A stretch of DNA of 60,000 nt from Membranipora membranacea. Taxonomy: Eukaryota > Bryozoa > Gymnolaemata > Cheilostomatida > Membraniporidae. The position numbers were made by a program, and so were the translations under genes. The notes beneath the pieces are model-generated. The model was not told where the DNA came from and did not search any database. It worked only from the letters and a program-made list of their open reading frames with translations. Each line of letters starts with the position of its first letter. The stretch's first letter is position 1. The stretch covers positions 24,182,001 through 24,242,000 of the forward strand of contig OU612068.1 in NCBI GenBank assembly GCA_914767715.1, given 5' to 3'. Positions 35,047 through 46,500 of the stretch are shown piece by piece.

Positions 35047-37641
35047 GGATCAAATCAATAACGACTCCATTGCTACTACATGGCTTCTCCTACACATCGC
35101 CACACTCAGAGCTTTGAAAACTTGCATACATAGCGTAAGGGTCAATACAATGTCACCGTAACATAATCAGATATAAATAAATATCTGAATCCAGTTTTCA
35201 GGCGGCAAGCAAGTTTCTTCTCAATGGTAGTAGTCTGGTGATTAATTGTTTTATTGCAACCCATTTGGATTGTCCCTCAACTCTTATCCAGACCCATGAA
35301 TACTTGTACATCCACTATTCCACATAGTCGTTTAGATATTGCAAGTTTTGAAAATATTTCATTGTTTTTTTGAACATTTTACCATTTTCTGGTAGTTTTT
35401 TGGCGCATAACAGCGTTTTGTGCCAAATAATGTAAGGTACATTATCACCATTGTTAGCAGCTTGATAATTCTACCAGAATCCATTATTGTCAAACACTAT
35501 CCGGGCCGATATTCTAAATAAAGCTGGATTTCTAGTCACTTTGTGCAGGGGCTGCCGCATACTGTATAGTTCTATTATTTTTCAATCTGTGATCAAATAA
35601 CTTGATCTAAGCAATGACATAGATTATGCTTTGCACTGTATTCAACACAGGATGTATAATTGCAAAATTTTATAATAACTAAAACCTGCTTTGCAGTATC
35701 ATGTAAAAGAATTTACAAAATAAAAATCGGCGACCTCATAATACATATCAGAATTTTCAGAATAATTTTGAAGTGAAAATCGATGCAACGGTGAATGGCG
35801 GTATCTTGAACAATACATGCGAAACGGGTAACATGCTATAAAAAAGATCAATAAAACAATGAAATCACTAGAAATGAAAGAGAAAGTTTTTGGTTCAAAA
35901 AGATTTTTTTCTGCACTTGTAACACTCCCCTTGTCTTGGCAATCAGTCCCAAGACATGACAAATAAAGGTCAACTGAATAAGAAGTTGCCCTCCCTCAAC
36001 CAGCTAAGGAAAACTTATTGGTAAGGAAAACTTAGAACTACTGTTCAAAGCCAATGATAGGCTTTTATGTTATTCACACCGTTCCTGATATCCTGTCAGC
36101 ATGACAGTATTGAAAGAAAAAAGTCTGTTCAAAGTGGCGTTGATCGTCACTTTCGGTTACAAATGCGTGAAGCGCCCCATATTTTTTTCCCCTATAATAT
36201 GTTACATTATGAGAAAGAAAAAAGAATATTATAACACTATTTCAACAGTATAGGAGGGAGAAAATCAGTTTATCACCACCTAAGGGCCGACCAAACCATC
36301 TTCTATAAGCACTTACGTTGTGAAATCATGATTACGTCAATTACAAAAAAAAACATAGACTCTACCACCTGCTTTATTTTTCATGTCAAAGATCCGTTAC
36401 AGGGATTAAGGTATGACATTGACGTTCCTCTAAGCCTCTTAATTTGCATAAGAAGGAAAGCCCCTGCAAAACTCCATCAATAAAGACCTTAACATTTGCA
36501 TAACAATGGTGTTTATTGGCCAATCAGACAATGGATAAGCATCAAAAAATGAACCTTGTCTCCAGCTTAATTATTAGTTCAGACAGAAAAACTGCTCATC
36601 TGCAGCGTCATCAAGTGTATAAACTCGGTAGATGCTGAGAGCATCTTCAAAATCACAGTTTCCACCTGGTGGACTAATATGGTCTGGGAGATTTGCTTGA
36701 ATATCCTGAGTATCTGCGCTCTCTATTGATGACACCCTATTGTTATTTACTGTGCTGGAATCAGCTGTATTACTGTTTGCTTGCTGAATAGCTGACGATT
36801 GAAACCTTTCATTTTGCCATGTAGTTATATGACTATTTCCTTGCAGCTCAGGAACAGTTATTTGTTGACTCTGGAAAACACTTTTAGACCCCTTCGCCCT
36901 TTGCAAGGCATTGGAGGTGTGTTGGGTATTTGCATTTTTATCTTTTGAGGTTCTGAATCTTTTATTTCACTGTCTATATTAATCCCTCTTTTACTTAGCT
37001 CCTGAGAAATAGATCCTTATAAATCTAGGGAAGGACAACTTAAACTTTCAGTGGGTGAGAATTGAGGCACTGTTTCGATCTTACTGTCAACAATACTCGC
37101 GCCAGTTTCTCCGGTTTCTCCATTCTTGAAAGAGCTCCGGGCCACATTACTTGCCATATCGCATTCATTTATTTCAGTGTAATCAAGATACGGGTCTGTA
37201 CGGTCGATGACTTCATATTCTGATACAGAATCGACACGCTCTTGATGCAAGTCAGCACCCCCATTAGGATCTAAATAAAAACAAAATCGTCATATGTATC
37301 AGCATGTTATCACAAACAATCATTAATTCTATCCAAAACATGACATGAGGGGCCTTACAACTATGTTGAAAACTGGTGAGCACTTTTACCCCTCTCATAA
37401 TATAAGAGCTTTAAGACGCAAAGACTCTTGAAAACATATCCTGCTGGCAATTGAATACTTGATTCCGCTTACCACAAATTCGTAACCCTCTTGACAAAAC
37501 CACAAGGAACATGGATCATAGCATGATTAATAAGCTCCTTCAGTTATATAAAACCAATAGAAGGTAACTCAGTAGATCAGAGCATCATTCAGCCAGCACT
37601 TGACAGGAACTTCTAATTTTTAGTGACAACTTGGACTCAAT

Positions 37642-38185
37642 ATGAGGTGGACTAATCTCATTCTAGAAACACTAGTCTTTGCCTTATTTTTAAACTTTGG
37701 CGTCGCAGAGGATAATTTTCTCAGTACCATACGGACATGTAAACAACCCTATCCTCAGGGACCAGGTGAGTTTAACCACCATTCCATGTTGTGAAAGCTT
37801 AATATCGTGTGTGACATCGCATTGATTTGATATCATTGGTCATGTTTGCAAACTTTTAATTCCAACACCATCTACATTGTATAAGCTAGCATGACATAGC
37901 AGAACGTATTTATATGTTTCAGACATGTATTGGATGGCCCCATCAAAAAAGAGGCTATTCACTGATAACTGCCATGCTATCTGTCAACAGTTCAGCACCA
38001 ACGGAACAAGAATATTCTCCTACTTGAAGGAAGATAATCGTAGGTGCAGCTGCAGGCTCTGCCCAGAGGACTATATGCGCGAGGATAAAATGAATTTATT
38101 GCTAACAGAAATGAAGTGCGATAAATTCAAAAGCTGGAAAGTTAACCCAATCGAATTCATATATTTTCGAGCATACTATTGCTAG
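37642..38185 (+). CDS. Small secreted eight-cysteine protein, copy E (intact)
   Basis: Exon 1 37642-37765 and exon 2 37923-38185; 128 residues, same structure as copy D. By eye the two differ at six residues, all in the mature chain (L/Q, R/G, L/F, Y/D, H/R, S/F), and at four silent sites. All eight cysteines and the signal peptide are unchanged. It lies antisense between the U4 juxtamembrane and tail exons. It stays open although its host receptor is dead, which suggests independent use or recent loss of the host. Confidence 0.75.
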
Positions 38186-39047
38186 ACTATTTAGAATTGA
38201 AAGACTTTTCCATAACCTTTTTTCTTTGCAATGAATCATAACCACAGTTATATTTGTGACCCTGTATTATTTGATGCATTCATTACCAATGTCAAGACTT
38301 AATCAACTATGCGACCCATCAATGACAAACTTACTTATAAAAATGTAGCGACAAGATATTTGCCAAATATGTGATGTCAACCCTTAACTTCACTGTCATA
38401 TTAATATATTATAAACAGAAAATTTTACTGCAGCTTTCTGAAACTATCTACATATTTTTTTTAATTTTTTATTATATTTGACTTACTTTTCTTGTAATAA
38501 ATGGAAAAGCAAAGTGATTCCACAAGAACTGCTTTAGTCTGCCTAATTAAAACCGCAGAAAAATGTAAGATTGTTTTTTGTTGTCTTTTTCCTACATACT
38601 ATACGCTCACATTTATAAAAAATTTTTTTAAATTTCTGTAATATGTTGGCCTGTGGTTGGTTGGCATACCCTAGTGAATTGAAGCATTTGCTATTTCACA
38701 CAGGCTTGAATGATGAAATTCATGGCTAGGATAGAGTCGTTTACTCTACCACTTTACATTATGTAAACCTCCACTTCAGCTACCGGAATTAGTTTTCAAT
38801 TCACTAAATTAACCCTCACCCCTAAGATGCTATAACCAATAATTTATAATCTTTGCCATAACCTGCGGGAGGTTGGGGGGAACAGAAAAGCCAGAGCGAC
38901 TAAGATACTTGAGAAAACCTCAGTAATGTTATCCTTTAACTTTGACATACCTTGCTCTCTTGGTCGAGTGAGTGTCTGGTTTGCAGCTTTGCTCACTCTG
39001 ACCCTATAAGTGTATTGAAAAATTACATTAGATTATATTAGAATAAT

Positions 39048-39601
39048 GGTTCAAAGCTGTAGTTCACACATCAACAGGCTGGGAATATTATTTGCATTTT
39101 TTGGATCTCAGCAAAAACCATACTATTGTACTATTGAGATAGAGTTCAGTGACTTTAAACTTTCATGAGTCGAGAAATACATATATATACACTTTTAATT
39201 GCATCAACCATCATCCAAAGATGTTCTCCCTGATGTGCGAAAGAAATTGTTCATCGTTTAGGCATGCACTCAAAACAACCAAGATGGAATCAGCAGATCT
39301 CATTTAAACCATTTACCCATGCATCCACACTTATACGGGCAGAAGAAAAATTTTACTGTTACATATACTATTATATTATAAATTATAAAAAAAATATTCA
39401 GTATTATCTGTTAACATGGTTTCTTTTTCATAGGAAAAAGCTTTAAAAGTTGTAGCCCACCCAGGGATGAGTTATAAGACATTGTTTAGAGTCATTCTAT
39501 ATGGCATGATTTAAAGTAGGATATAGTTTACATATCCTAGAGAATTTGCCTATCAGCCCTCCAACAAGATTGTTCTAGGAGAAAAAATGATCTCCATATT
39601 T
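39048..39601. other. Non-homologous filler replacing three receptor exons in U4
   Basis: Unrelated to U3 on either side. AT-rich, with no supported gene. It marks a deletion of about 1.83 kb of U3-type sequence and either insertion of this DNA or an exchange with another unit. Confidence 0.6.
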
Positions 39602-41352
39602 TGGCTCAGACTAAGATCTAGTTGGTCAAACCATTTTAACAGGTAAGTTTATCAAAGGGAATTTTGTATGCCAGACCTCAGATGGTATTCTCATAGACTA
39701 AATTCTTATTCTTATTTCGCAACTCGCTTTTTTGATACTCTCATATCACAGTGGTGCTATCAAACTTTTACAAGAGATACTCAATAATTACGATTTTGCA
39801 TGCCAATACAAAATGTGCCGGTTAAATTTTATTTGTCTAACTAGCAAGGTTTGTTATAGGGTGACGACTGAGAAATAATGTTGCCAAAAGGATGTAGCCA
39901 CCATATTCAGCGCTAATGTTGAGTTTACCTGCTTATGGGATGTGAAATACAGGTTCAACTCCTTCTCCAATCTGCAATGTTAGCTCAATACTGCCTCTGA
40001 AGTATTCGCTCTGTTCCTGACATACCCCATTCTCTTGACTGTGACTTATCGTCTTGTTTTGGAGACATGGACCGCTGTTATTACTCTGATGATTGAATAT
40101 GATGATGCAATAGTCACATGAGGCGTAGATCTGAATCCGACAAAATCTCAATCCAGTGTGATGCCCTAAACTCTGTATGGTGCCGTATCTTACATTGCTA
40201 GAGCTTTCTTTTGGGCCGTCAGCTAAGATGCAACTCTCAGCTACATCAATATTATCTGTTTCCTTAGCTGGAAGACCTCCTGCAAACATCACAATGAATT
40301 GTCCGAGACAAACAGATCCAGAGCTTCTTTTGGTGAGTCAGAAAAGGAATTTTGTGTAAACTCATTCTGAGCTGTCACTTGAGCTCATTCAAAGGTATAT
40401 CTAGTTTCCTTTTTTTTTATGAAGTTCAAAAAAAAATTTACTGACACATTTCTTGATTATAAAACCAGAGGAATTTGTGACAGTGTAATTGTGCAACCGA
40501 AGTGCTATTGAATATCAGGATTATGCTAAAAAGTCGGAATAGGACATACCTTTAGCTGATGATACTCCATATAGTGTTGTTATCACTGTTAACATGTAGG
40601 TGATGCTGAAGGGTGACCTACAATTTATACCATGAGGCTCATGAGATGCATTGTATAAATAAAGGATGGCATAAAAAAGTTTAACAACACAGGTGGCTAC
40701 GTCAGTCATGCCAATAAGCAACCATTGGTCTCATAGAAAACCTGGAGAGGAGTTACAGGGGACACAACTGATTGAGCAACTTCGAGCAAAAGTAAGGACT
40801 CACAAATGCATCCAGAACAAAACAAAAACAGTAATTCGTTACTCACATATCTTGTGCTGGTGTTGCAAAGATCTTCTTGGATAGCACTGCCAAGTGAAAG
40901 CTTCCACCAACCAGGTTGAAGACAAATATACAAGTGCCTCTTGGAGAAATAAACTTCTGTATTTGTTTCATTAACAACAATGTATTTAAAATAATGCAGA
41001 AAAATCTACAATGCGTGATTAACAGAAAATCAGATTCAAAATACATCATTTTTTACCTGTTTCATAACAATGGTTTTCCTTTTTTTCCTTGTTGGCCCTT
41101 GTTTGAAACGTTAGATTATTAACACTAATCCCACCTGTGGCAAATGGTTTTAATTTTTTGTAGGTTGCAGTGTATTTTTGAGCTGCTAATTGCACATTGT
41201 AATGTTATTATGTATCAGCTGTTCGATTGAGCCTAAGCCCCCAGTACAAGGGTGTGCCTCGTTTTAGTTTTTGTTCTGATTGTCGAGCGCAGAGATTATC
41301 TCCTGTTAGCAGATTTCACACTTTCTTCTAATTAACCAATATTGCAAAAGTA

Positions 41353-41398
41353 CTATTATCAGAGACTATAGACTATTATCTATAGTCTCTGCTATTAT
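41353..41398. mobile_element. 32-bp palindromic micro-element with 7-bp target duplication
   Basis: 41360-41391 has arms CAGAGACTATAG and CTATAGTCTCTG around ACTATTAT. CTATTAT flanks it at 41353-41359 and 41392-41398. The U3 counterpart at about 34541 is the empty site with one CTATTAT. The hairpin loop itself contains CTATTAT. Confidence 0.8.
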
Positions 41399-42220
41399 AA
41401 CACAAATATGGAGAGGTTGGGTTTACACAACAGACAAAGGGTAACCACTAACCATAGGTAAAAAAATCAGATTAGATGTCTGTGCGTTCGATAAATATGC
41501 CTGTTTATTTGCTATGGATAAATTTTGCATGTTATGTTTTTCTTTTAACCGTTCTGACATCGATAAAACACAGGAAGTGTATGTGTTAGAGAAGTATGTA
41601 CATCACTAAATAATATTAAATTGACTGTGACTAACAGTGATACAGATGGGAGTGGATGTCATGAAAATGTGCTAAACTCAAACAATACAACACATAAAAT
41701 TGTTATGATTGAAAACCCTGGTATGCATTGAAATTGTTTTTTTTATTTGATATGAATTAGAGGTACTCAAGTGGGATAAAACTGAAGCTGCACTGCCATC
41801 TTTGTCTTTGAATCAGAAATAGCCTAGTTTTTTTGCATTTTTCCATATTTTGTGACGAGTTGATGAATATTATAGTGCAACATGTAGGGGATTCAGATGC
41901 AATCCTGATTTATGAATTGTATCAGAGTCAGAAATGATTAACATTAATATATCAGCCCTGCTGAAAAACTTCTTATACATCTGTCTGTTTTTGCATAGAG
42001 CAATACAGTAGGACTATAAATAAGACGGTATATCAACTCAGTCTGCTCCTACAAGTGGAAAAGCCGCAGTAGCGTTGATCTTTACAAACAGCTGTTTCCC
42101 AAATAACTGGATCTTAATGTCAGCCACCCTCATCACAGACAGCGATATCATGTGAATATATCACTCTGCTTTACATGTTTCGACCGGCACCTAGCAGGTT
42201 GAAACCTCGTGATCTATTTC

Positions 42221-43345
42221 ATGAGGCAAAATGGTGCATCTTTGCTCATGTGTAAGTTTAGTATTTATGTCATAGGCAATATCACCATTCCTGTAAAGAT
42301 ACATAATTATCTTTTTCATCTCATTTAGCATTAGAACTGAACTGCATTTCTATTTCAATGTGTGAAAAGCAAGCATACACAACTCAAAAATGGTATTGCT
42401 ATCTTTTTAGACTATTACAACAGCTTCGTATTAAATGGGTGCTGCTTTGTCATGCGACGCTTTTCCTGATTGCTCTCGCTCGGATCTTATTACTGGATAC
42501 TCTACCAGCTCAGTTTGACATTCATCTGACAGATTATGATGATGCCATCCCTAAAACACAGCTGTGGGAGTATGTGTGGTGTATATCTCTGCTTATCAAC
42601 CTCAGAACTGCTTACTTAGTCTTCAATCACAAACCTACGCATCTTCGCTCAGTAGTGTGCGGTGAGTTCTTATGAATTTATTTTGTTCATATCGTTATGT
42701 TTTTATGACTTGAAGCTTTGCCATACCAAACTTTTCAAACTGGTGACGAAAAAAGCCCATGAAGCAATTAATTATTAGAAGGTCTACAGGGAAGCAAAAC
42801 CGAGCAGAATTTTGTAGCTTATCAATTCGGTTTATTTGATCCCGGTATCAAGTATGGGTCTACGTAGCCTGTCTTAACAAGCTTGTTAAGACAGGCTAGG
42901 GTCAACGGACTGTATCTACTAATGTGGCACAGGAGCATGTGAGGTCGGATGCCCTTCCTGACACCACCGCGATCCGCCGGGAATTGAACACGGGACATCT
43001 CGATTGAAAGACCCACGCTCTATCCATCTGTATTATGTACTTATTACTTGTCATCCTTTTCTGTTAGGAGAGCTGATATTTGGAGTAGTGCCGCTGTTAT
43101 ACGCTGTCTGGGATAACTCAGACGAGCTGCAGAGTCACATACGGCTGAAGAATCCTGTACTTGCCTCTTATATTTCTAAATACTTTTTCGAGCAGGCATA
43201 CCATAAGGTCAACGACACCAGTCACAAGTTCATTATTTTGCAATACTATTGGATTAGTTTGGCTTTACAAGTGCATTTTTTCCATATTTTATTTATTAGA
43301 CAGCTCAAAAATATTTTAAAATCCGTTGATACAGATACCAACTAA
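42221..43345 (+). CDS. JAGN1: Jagunal homologue (ER membrane protein)
   Basis: Exons 42221-42251, 42329-42661 and 43068-43345 (phases 1 and 1) encode 213 residues, slightly longer than the roughly 183-residue human protein. Hydrophobic segments and family landmarks match Jagunal: a first TM in WVLLCHATLFLIALARILLL, LWEYVWCISLLINL, GELIFGVVPLLYAVW (compare the family's PLIYG) and the last segment LALQVHFFHILFIRQLKNIL (compare LAVQVH...LYYSKKLL). Jagunal is a four-pass ER protein needed for ER organisation and secretory trafficking. The first exon (MRQNGASLLM) is short and chosen from its GTAAGT donor and phase; it is less certain than the rest. Intron 2 holds a SINE with a palindrome nested inside it. 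Confidence 0.75.
42830..43031 (-). mobile_element. tRNA-derived SINE in JAGN1 intron 2
   Basis: On the minus strand: a diverged A-box region, GTGTTCAATTCCC (B box), then GTGTCAGGAAGGGCATCCGA and GCTCCTGTGCCACATT. It is collinear with the SINE at 25998-26217, more diverged, and interrupted by the 34-bp palindrome. Confidence 0.7.
42857..42907. mobile_element. 34-bp perfect palindrome nested in the SINE
   Basis: 42865-42898, half site TAGCCTGTCTTAACAAG. It is flanked by GGTCTACG (42857-42864) and GGTCAACG (42900-42907), 7 of 8 identical. The SINE at 26 kb reads straight through (GGTCTACAGACTGG), so the palindrome was inserted into this SINE copy. Confidence 0.7.
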
Positions 43346-43578
43346 ATGTAATTTTCTTGCCCGATAGTAAAGTTTTTGTTATAAAATACTACAAATTATG
43401 GATTACTAGTTCATGAATGTTCAAGCTACTCGCCTCGATGTATAAGCACCTTATACAATTAAGGACTTTTGCAACCAAAGAGTCGGTGTGCTATTCCATG
43501 TTACATGAAAATACACAATGACTATCTGGCAAGCAAAAAAAACATTACAAAGATAGTTATCACTCGGCAGGAAGACAT

Positions 43579-46500
43579 TCACCTCTTTTTAGGTTTAGGT
43601 CGACCGCCGCCTGCTTTAGGGAACTTCAATGGAACAGCTAGCTGGATAACAACACTGGGTACATCCTTAGTCTTATCCATCTTTATCTTACATCCCATTG
43701 CTTTTCCAACTTCTACCAATCTTCAAACCAAATAAAAAATATACAAAGAAGGCAATGGAAGAGGGATAAAGATAGCATTTTAACACAGAATGAAATAGAC
43801 ATATAGAGTATAAGCATAAGCAATTCTAAATCGTGGCAGTTGCTAAACTTTTCAAGAGATAATGTTGTTTGATGTTCAATCAGGGGTAAGTGAGCAGAAG
43901 GCACTACATAATGATGTATTACACAAAGTTCTGACGCCTGTTCCTGTTGTAGATCGATAACGTAATACACAAGCATATGCACAAAATAGATAATATAGTG
44001 GATAGAAGCTTTATATTGAAGCAAGGAGTTAAAGACTTAAACTTTGCCTTAAAGACTTGGCTTAAGGTTGACTTAAAGGTTGACTTAAAAGTTGACTTAA
44101 GGTTGACTTAAGGTTGACTCAAGGTTGACTCAAGGTTGACTCAAGGTTGACTCAAGGTTGACTTAAAGACTTGACTTAGTCTTTGCTTTAAAGACTTGAC
44201 TTTACCTTAAAGACTTGTCTTTAACTCCTTGATTGAAGCAACTTACTTTTTCATTCCTACTTTGAGGTCAGTAATGAGAACATCGCATAGCAATGTGTTT
44301 CGTTCCAGTCTTAAGGCTAGAAGTACGATCGCAATCAACACCTTATCCTTCAAACGGGCTGACATTGTTCTAGAATAATTAATAAGATTACAGACTCAAT
44401 GAATATCTACTTCAAATCTGAACCTAGACTACAGAGTTTCTTCGTGAGATCAAGAAAGTAACAATAATAACGGCAATATGGTTGAATGAAAAAAAGAGAA
44501 CACATAGCAAGAACAAAACAAATTTGCTACCTGTTTCTCATAGAGTTACCACCAGTGTAAGTTCTTAGTAGGTGGGCCTGACATGATGCAGGCATTGAGT
44601 AAAAGGTATCTCCACCAAACGGATCTGCAAAAAATGTATGCGGAATGATATAACAAGACTTGGAGTTGCCCAACTAACATCAATGACGGAACAACTCCTA
44701 AATGGTACAGCACAAAGTAACTACAATTTGCAAATACACAACTATTCTTAATCATGTCATTGTAAATTGCTGCTTGAGTACATACGCTTTCACAGCCGGT
44801 CAATTGTTTCAGGCATTACATGTTGTACATGATGTATACTGTATGCAGGAAAGTTTGGGTTTCCTCACTGTCAATAACTGGGTAGAAAAGTCTAGTTCTA
44901 TGCTACCTGATTTAATTTATGATAATATGTATATTCAATTTAGAAACACCAAATTATAATAACAACCAGTTTTAAAATCATAACTTATGCACTGTTTTTC
45001 ACAATAAAAAAAAGAAGGTATATTGCATAATCCCTCACCTTTTTGACGTAGAGTAGCTGGTCTAGCTTTATACAGGTGAATAAGGAAGGCTATGTATTTA
45101 ATGAGGACAGATGAGGTTATTCGCTTGCTTTCCACCAAAGGAAGATTCTCCAACTGATTGAGCACAAACAGTGGGTATCTACAAAGAGGAACAGTAGCTA
45201 GACTGTCTGTGGCAATAAAGCAATGTTCTTCATTCAACTGGGAAAACCTGGATACTTGCAATCATATGAGAGCAGTTAGAGAAACATAAAATAACATAAC
45301 AATCAAGTCGTTTTAATTTTGTTTTGGCATTTCAACTCACTTTTTACTTGCTCTCCACTCTGAAATGGTTTCAGCATTGACATCAGTTATGTCCTCCACA
45401 AAGCTTCGGAGCTCGGTCCGTATTTTATCAGGAAAGTCTGATAACAATCAATCAAGGACTTTGACTGGAGATTATTTTAGATGCTTACAACAGTTCCAAC
45501 ATTATTTGCGAGTGAGAGCATCTTTTCTTCATCACAAAATGAATTCATTGAAAGTGACAGCTTATGGTAAGAAGTAAAAAGGATACACCCATCGAGCGGG
45601 TAAGCATTGTCTGGATCCTGAGTTAGCTCATCGTGAGGAGGTAACACTTCTTCATTATCTGTAACATGAACAATAACATGAACATTAAGATGAAGACGAT
45701 CAGGCACAGTCATGACTAGCTTCAGATGGTTTGTCAAGATGGATCAAGGCAATATTAATGCTCCTCTCATTATCTGTCGATGCTTATTAGGAGCTTGGTC
45801 AGGAGGTCAGATTGTGAATAGAGCACTACGGGTGTAGCAATATCTATCAACTACTGCATTTAAATATACCACAAATACTGACCGTCAGGTCTCGGTGTCG
45901 ATGGAGTGGATGGCGCCGACACAGTAACATTCTCCATTCCAGCAGCATCTAGGGCATCAACTATCATATCCTTATTGATGCCATGTTTCTTTCTTCTCAA
46001 CAAATTTTGTTTTTGTTTAGCACCTCCAAATGTATCGATCAAACTGTCATTCTGGAATTCAGAAGAACAGCCAATGCGTCGAACACACTAGTGAATAAAT
46101 CTAGATTCATTCTTTTACATACAAAAAGAAAGTGTTTATTGCACTCAGAAAGTGATCCATGGGCAATCAAAAGATTGACATGTTTGCAGGATGCTCTTTT
46201 TAAATTTAAAAATTCACAGCTGATGAAGTGATCTTTGTCAGGAACTTTGTTAGGAACACCAAACTTACCAATTCTTGTCTTGACTTTTTAGGTTCTGGCG
46301 CTTCCTCTACTACTTCTCCGGCTATACTAACTGCAGGTCTGAGTTTAACTTGCTTAAGAGGAATGAGAGTCATCTCATTCGTGTCAGGGTCAACCACGCC
46401 CACATATTTACCCTCGTCGCTGAAAGAAATATGATACATTTAGTATATTGAGAGTTTATAGATGAAATATATGAACGGTAAACTCACTTAACTATGAATT

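Larger units (their letters stand above)
36574..40709 (-). pseudogene. CCP receptor, unit U4 copy (deleted and truncated)
   Basis: Remaining exons: 5' exon 40709-40550, X 40279-39929, juxtamembrane 39003-38951, tail 37270-36574. The Y, CCP and TM exons are gone. X ends with a TAT to TAA change (HIP then stop), and the tail has TTA to TAA at 37017 after SCPSLDL. The ITAM-like YEVIDRTDPYLDYTEI is still intact, and the juxtamembrane exon has the 53-bp length that keeps the tail in frame, unlike U3. Confidence 0.8.
35047..41893. repeat. Tandem duplication unit U4 (6.85 kb)
   Basis: Direct copy of U3. It lacks the stalk/TM, CCP and Y exons: identity stops near 39048 (U3 about 30935), about 550 bp of unrelated sequence follows, and identity resumes at about 39602 (U3 about 32764). 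It also lacks the U3 MITE. Confidence 0.85.

Noticed and set aside
26795-41893. U3/U4 duplication as an assembly error (two haplotypes joined)
   Set aside because: Not fully excluded. The two units differ by a MITE, a palindrome, a 1.8-kb replacement and point changes, and an older unit U2 has the same layout, so a real tandem array is the simpler reading. Read depth over 26.8-41.9 kb would decide.
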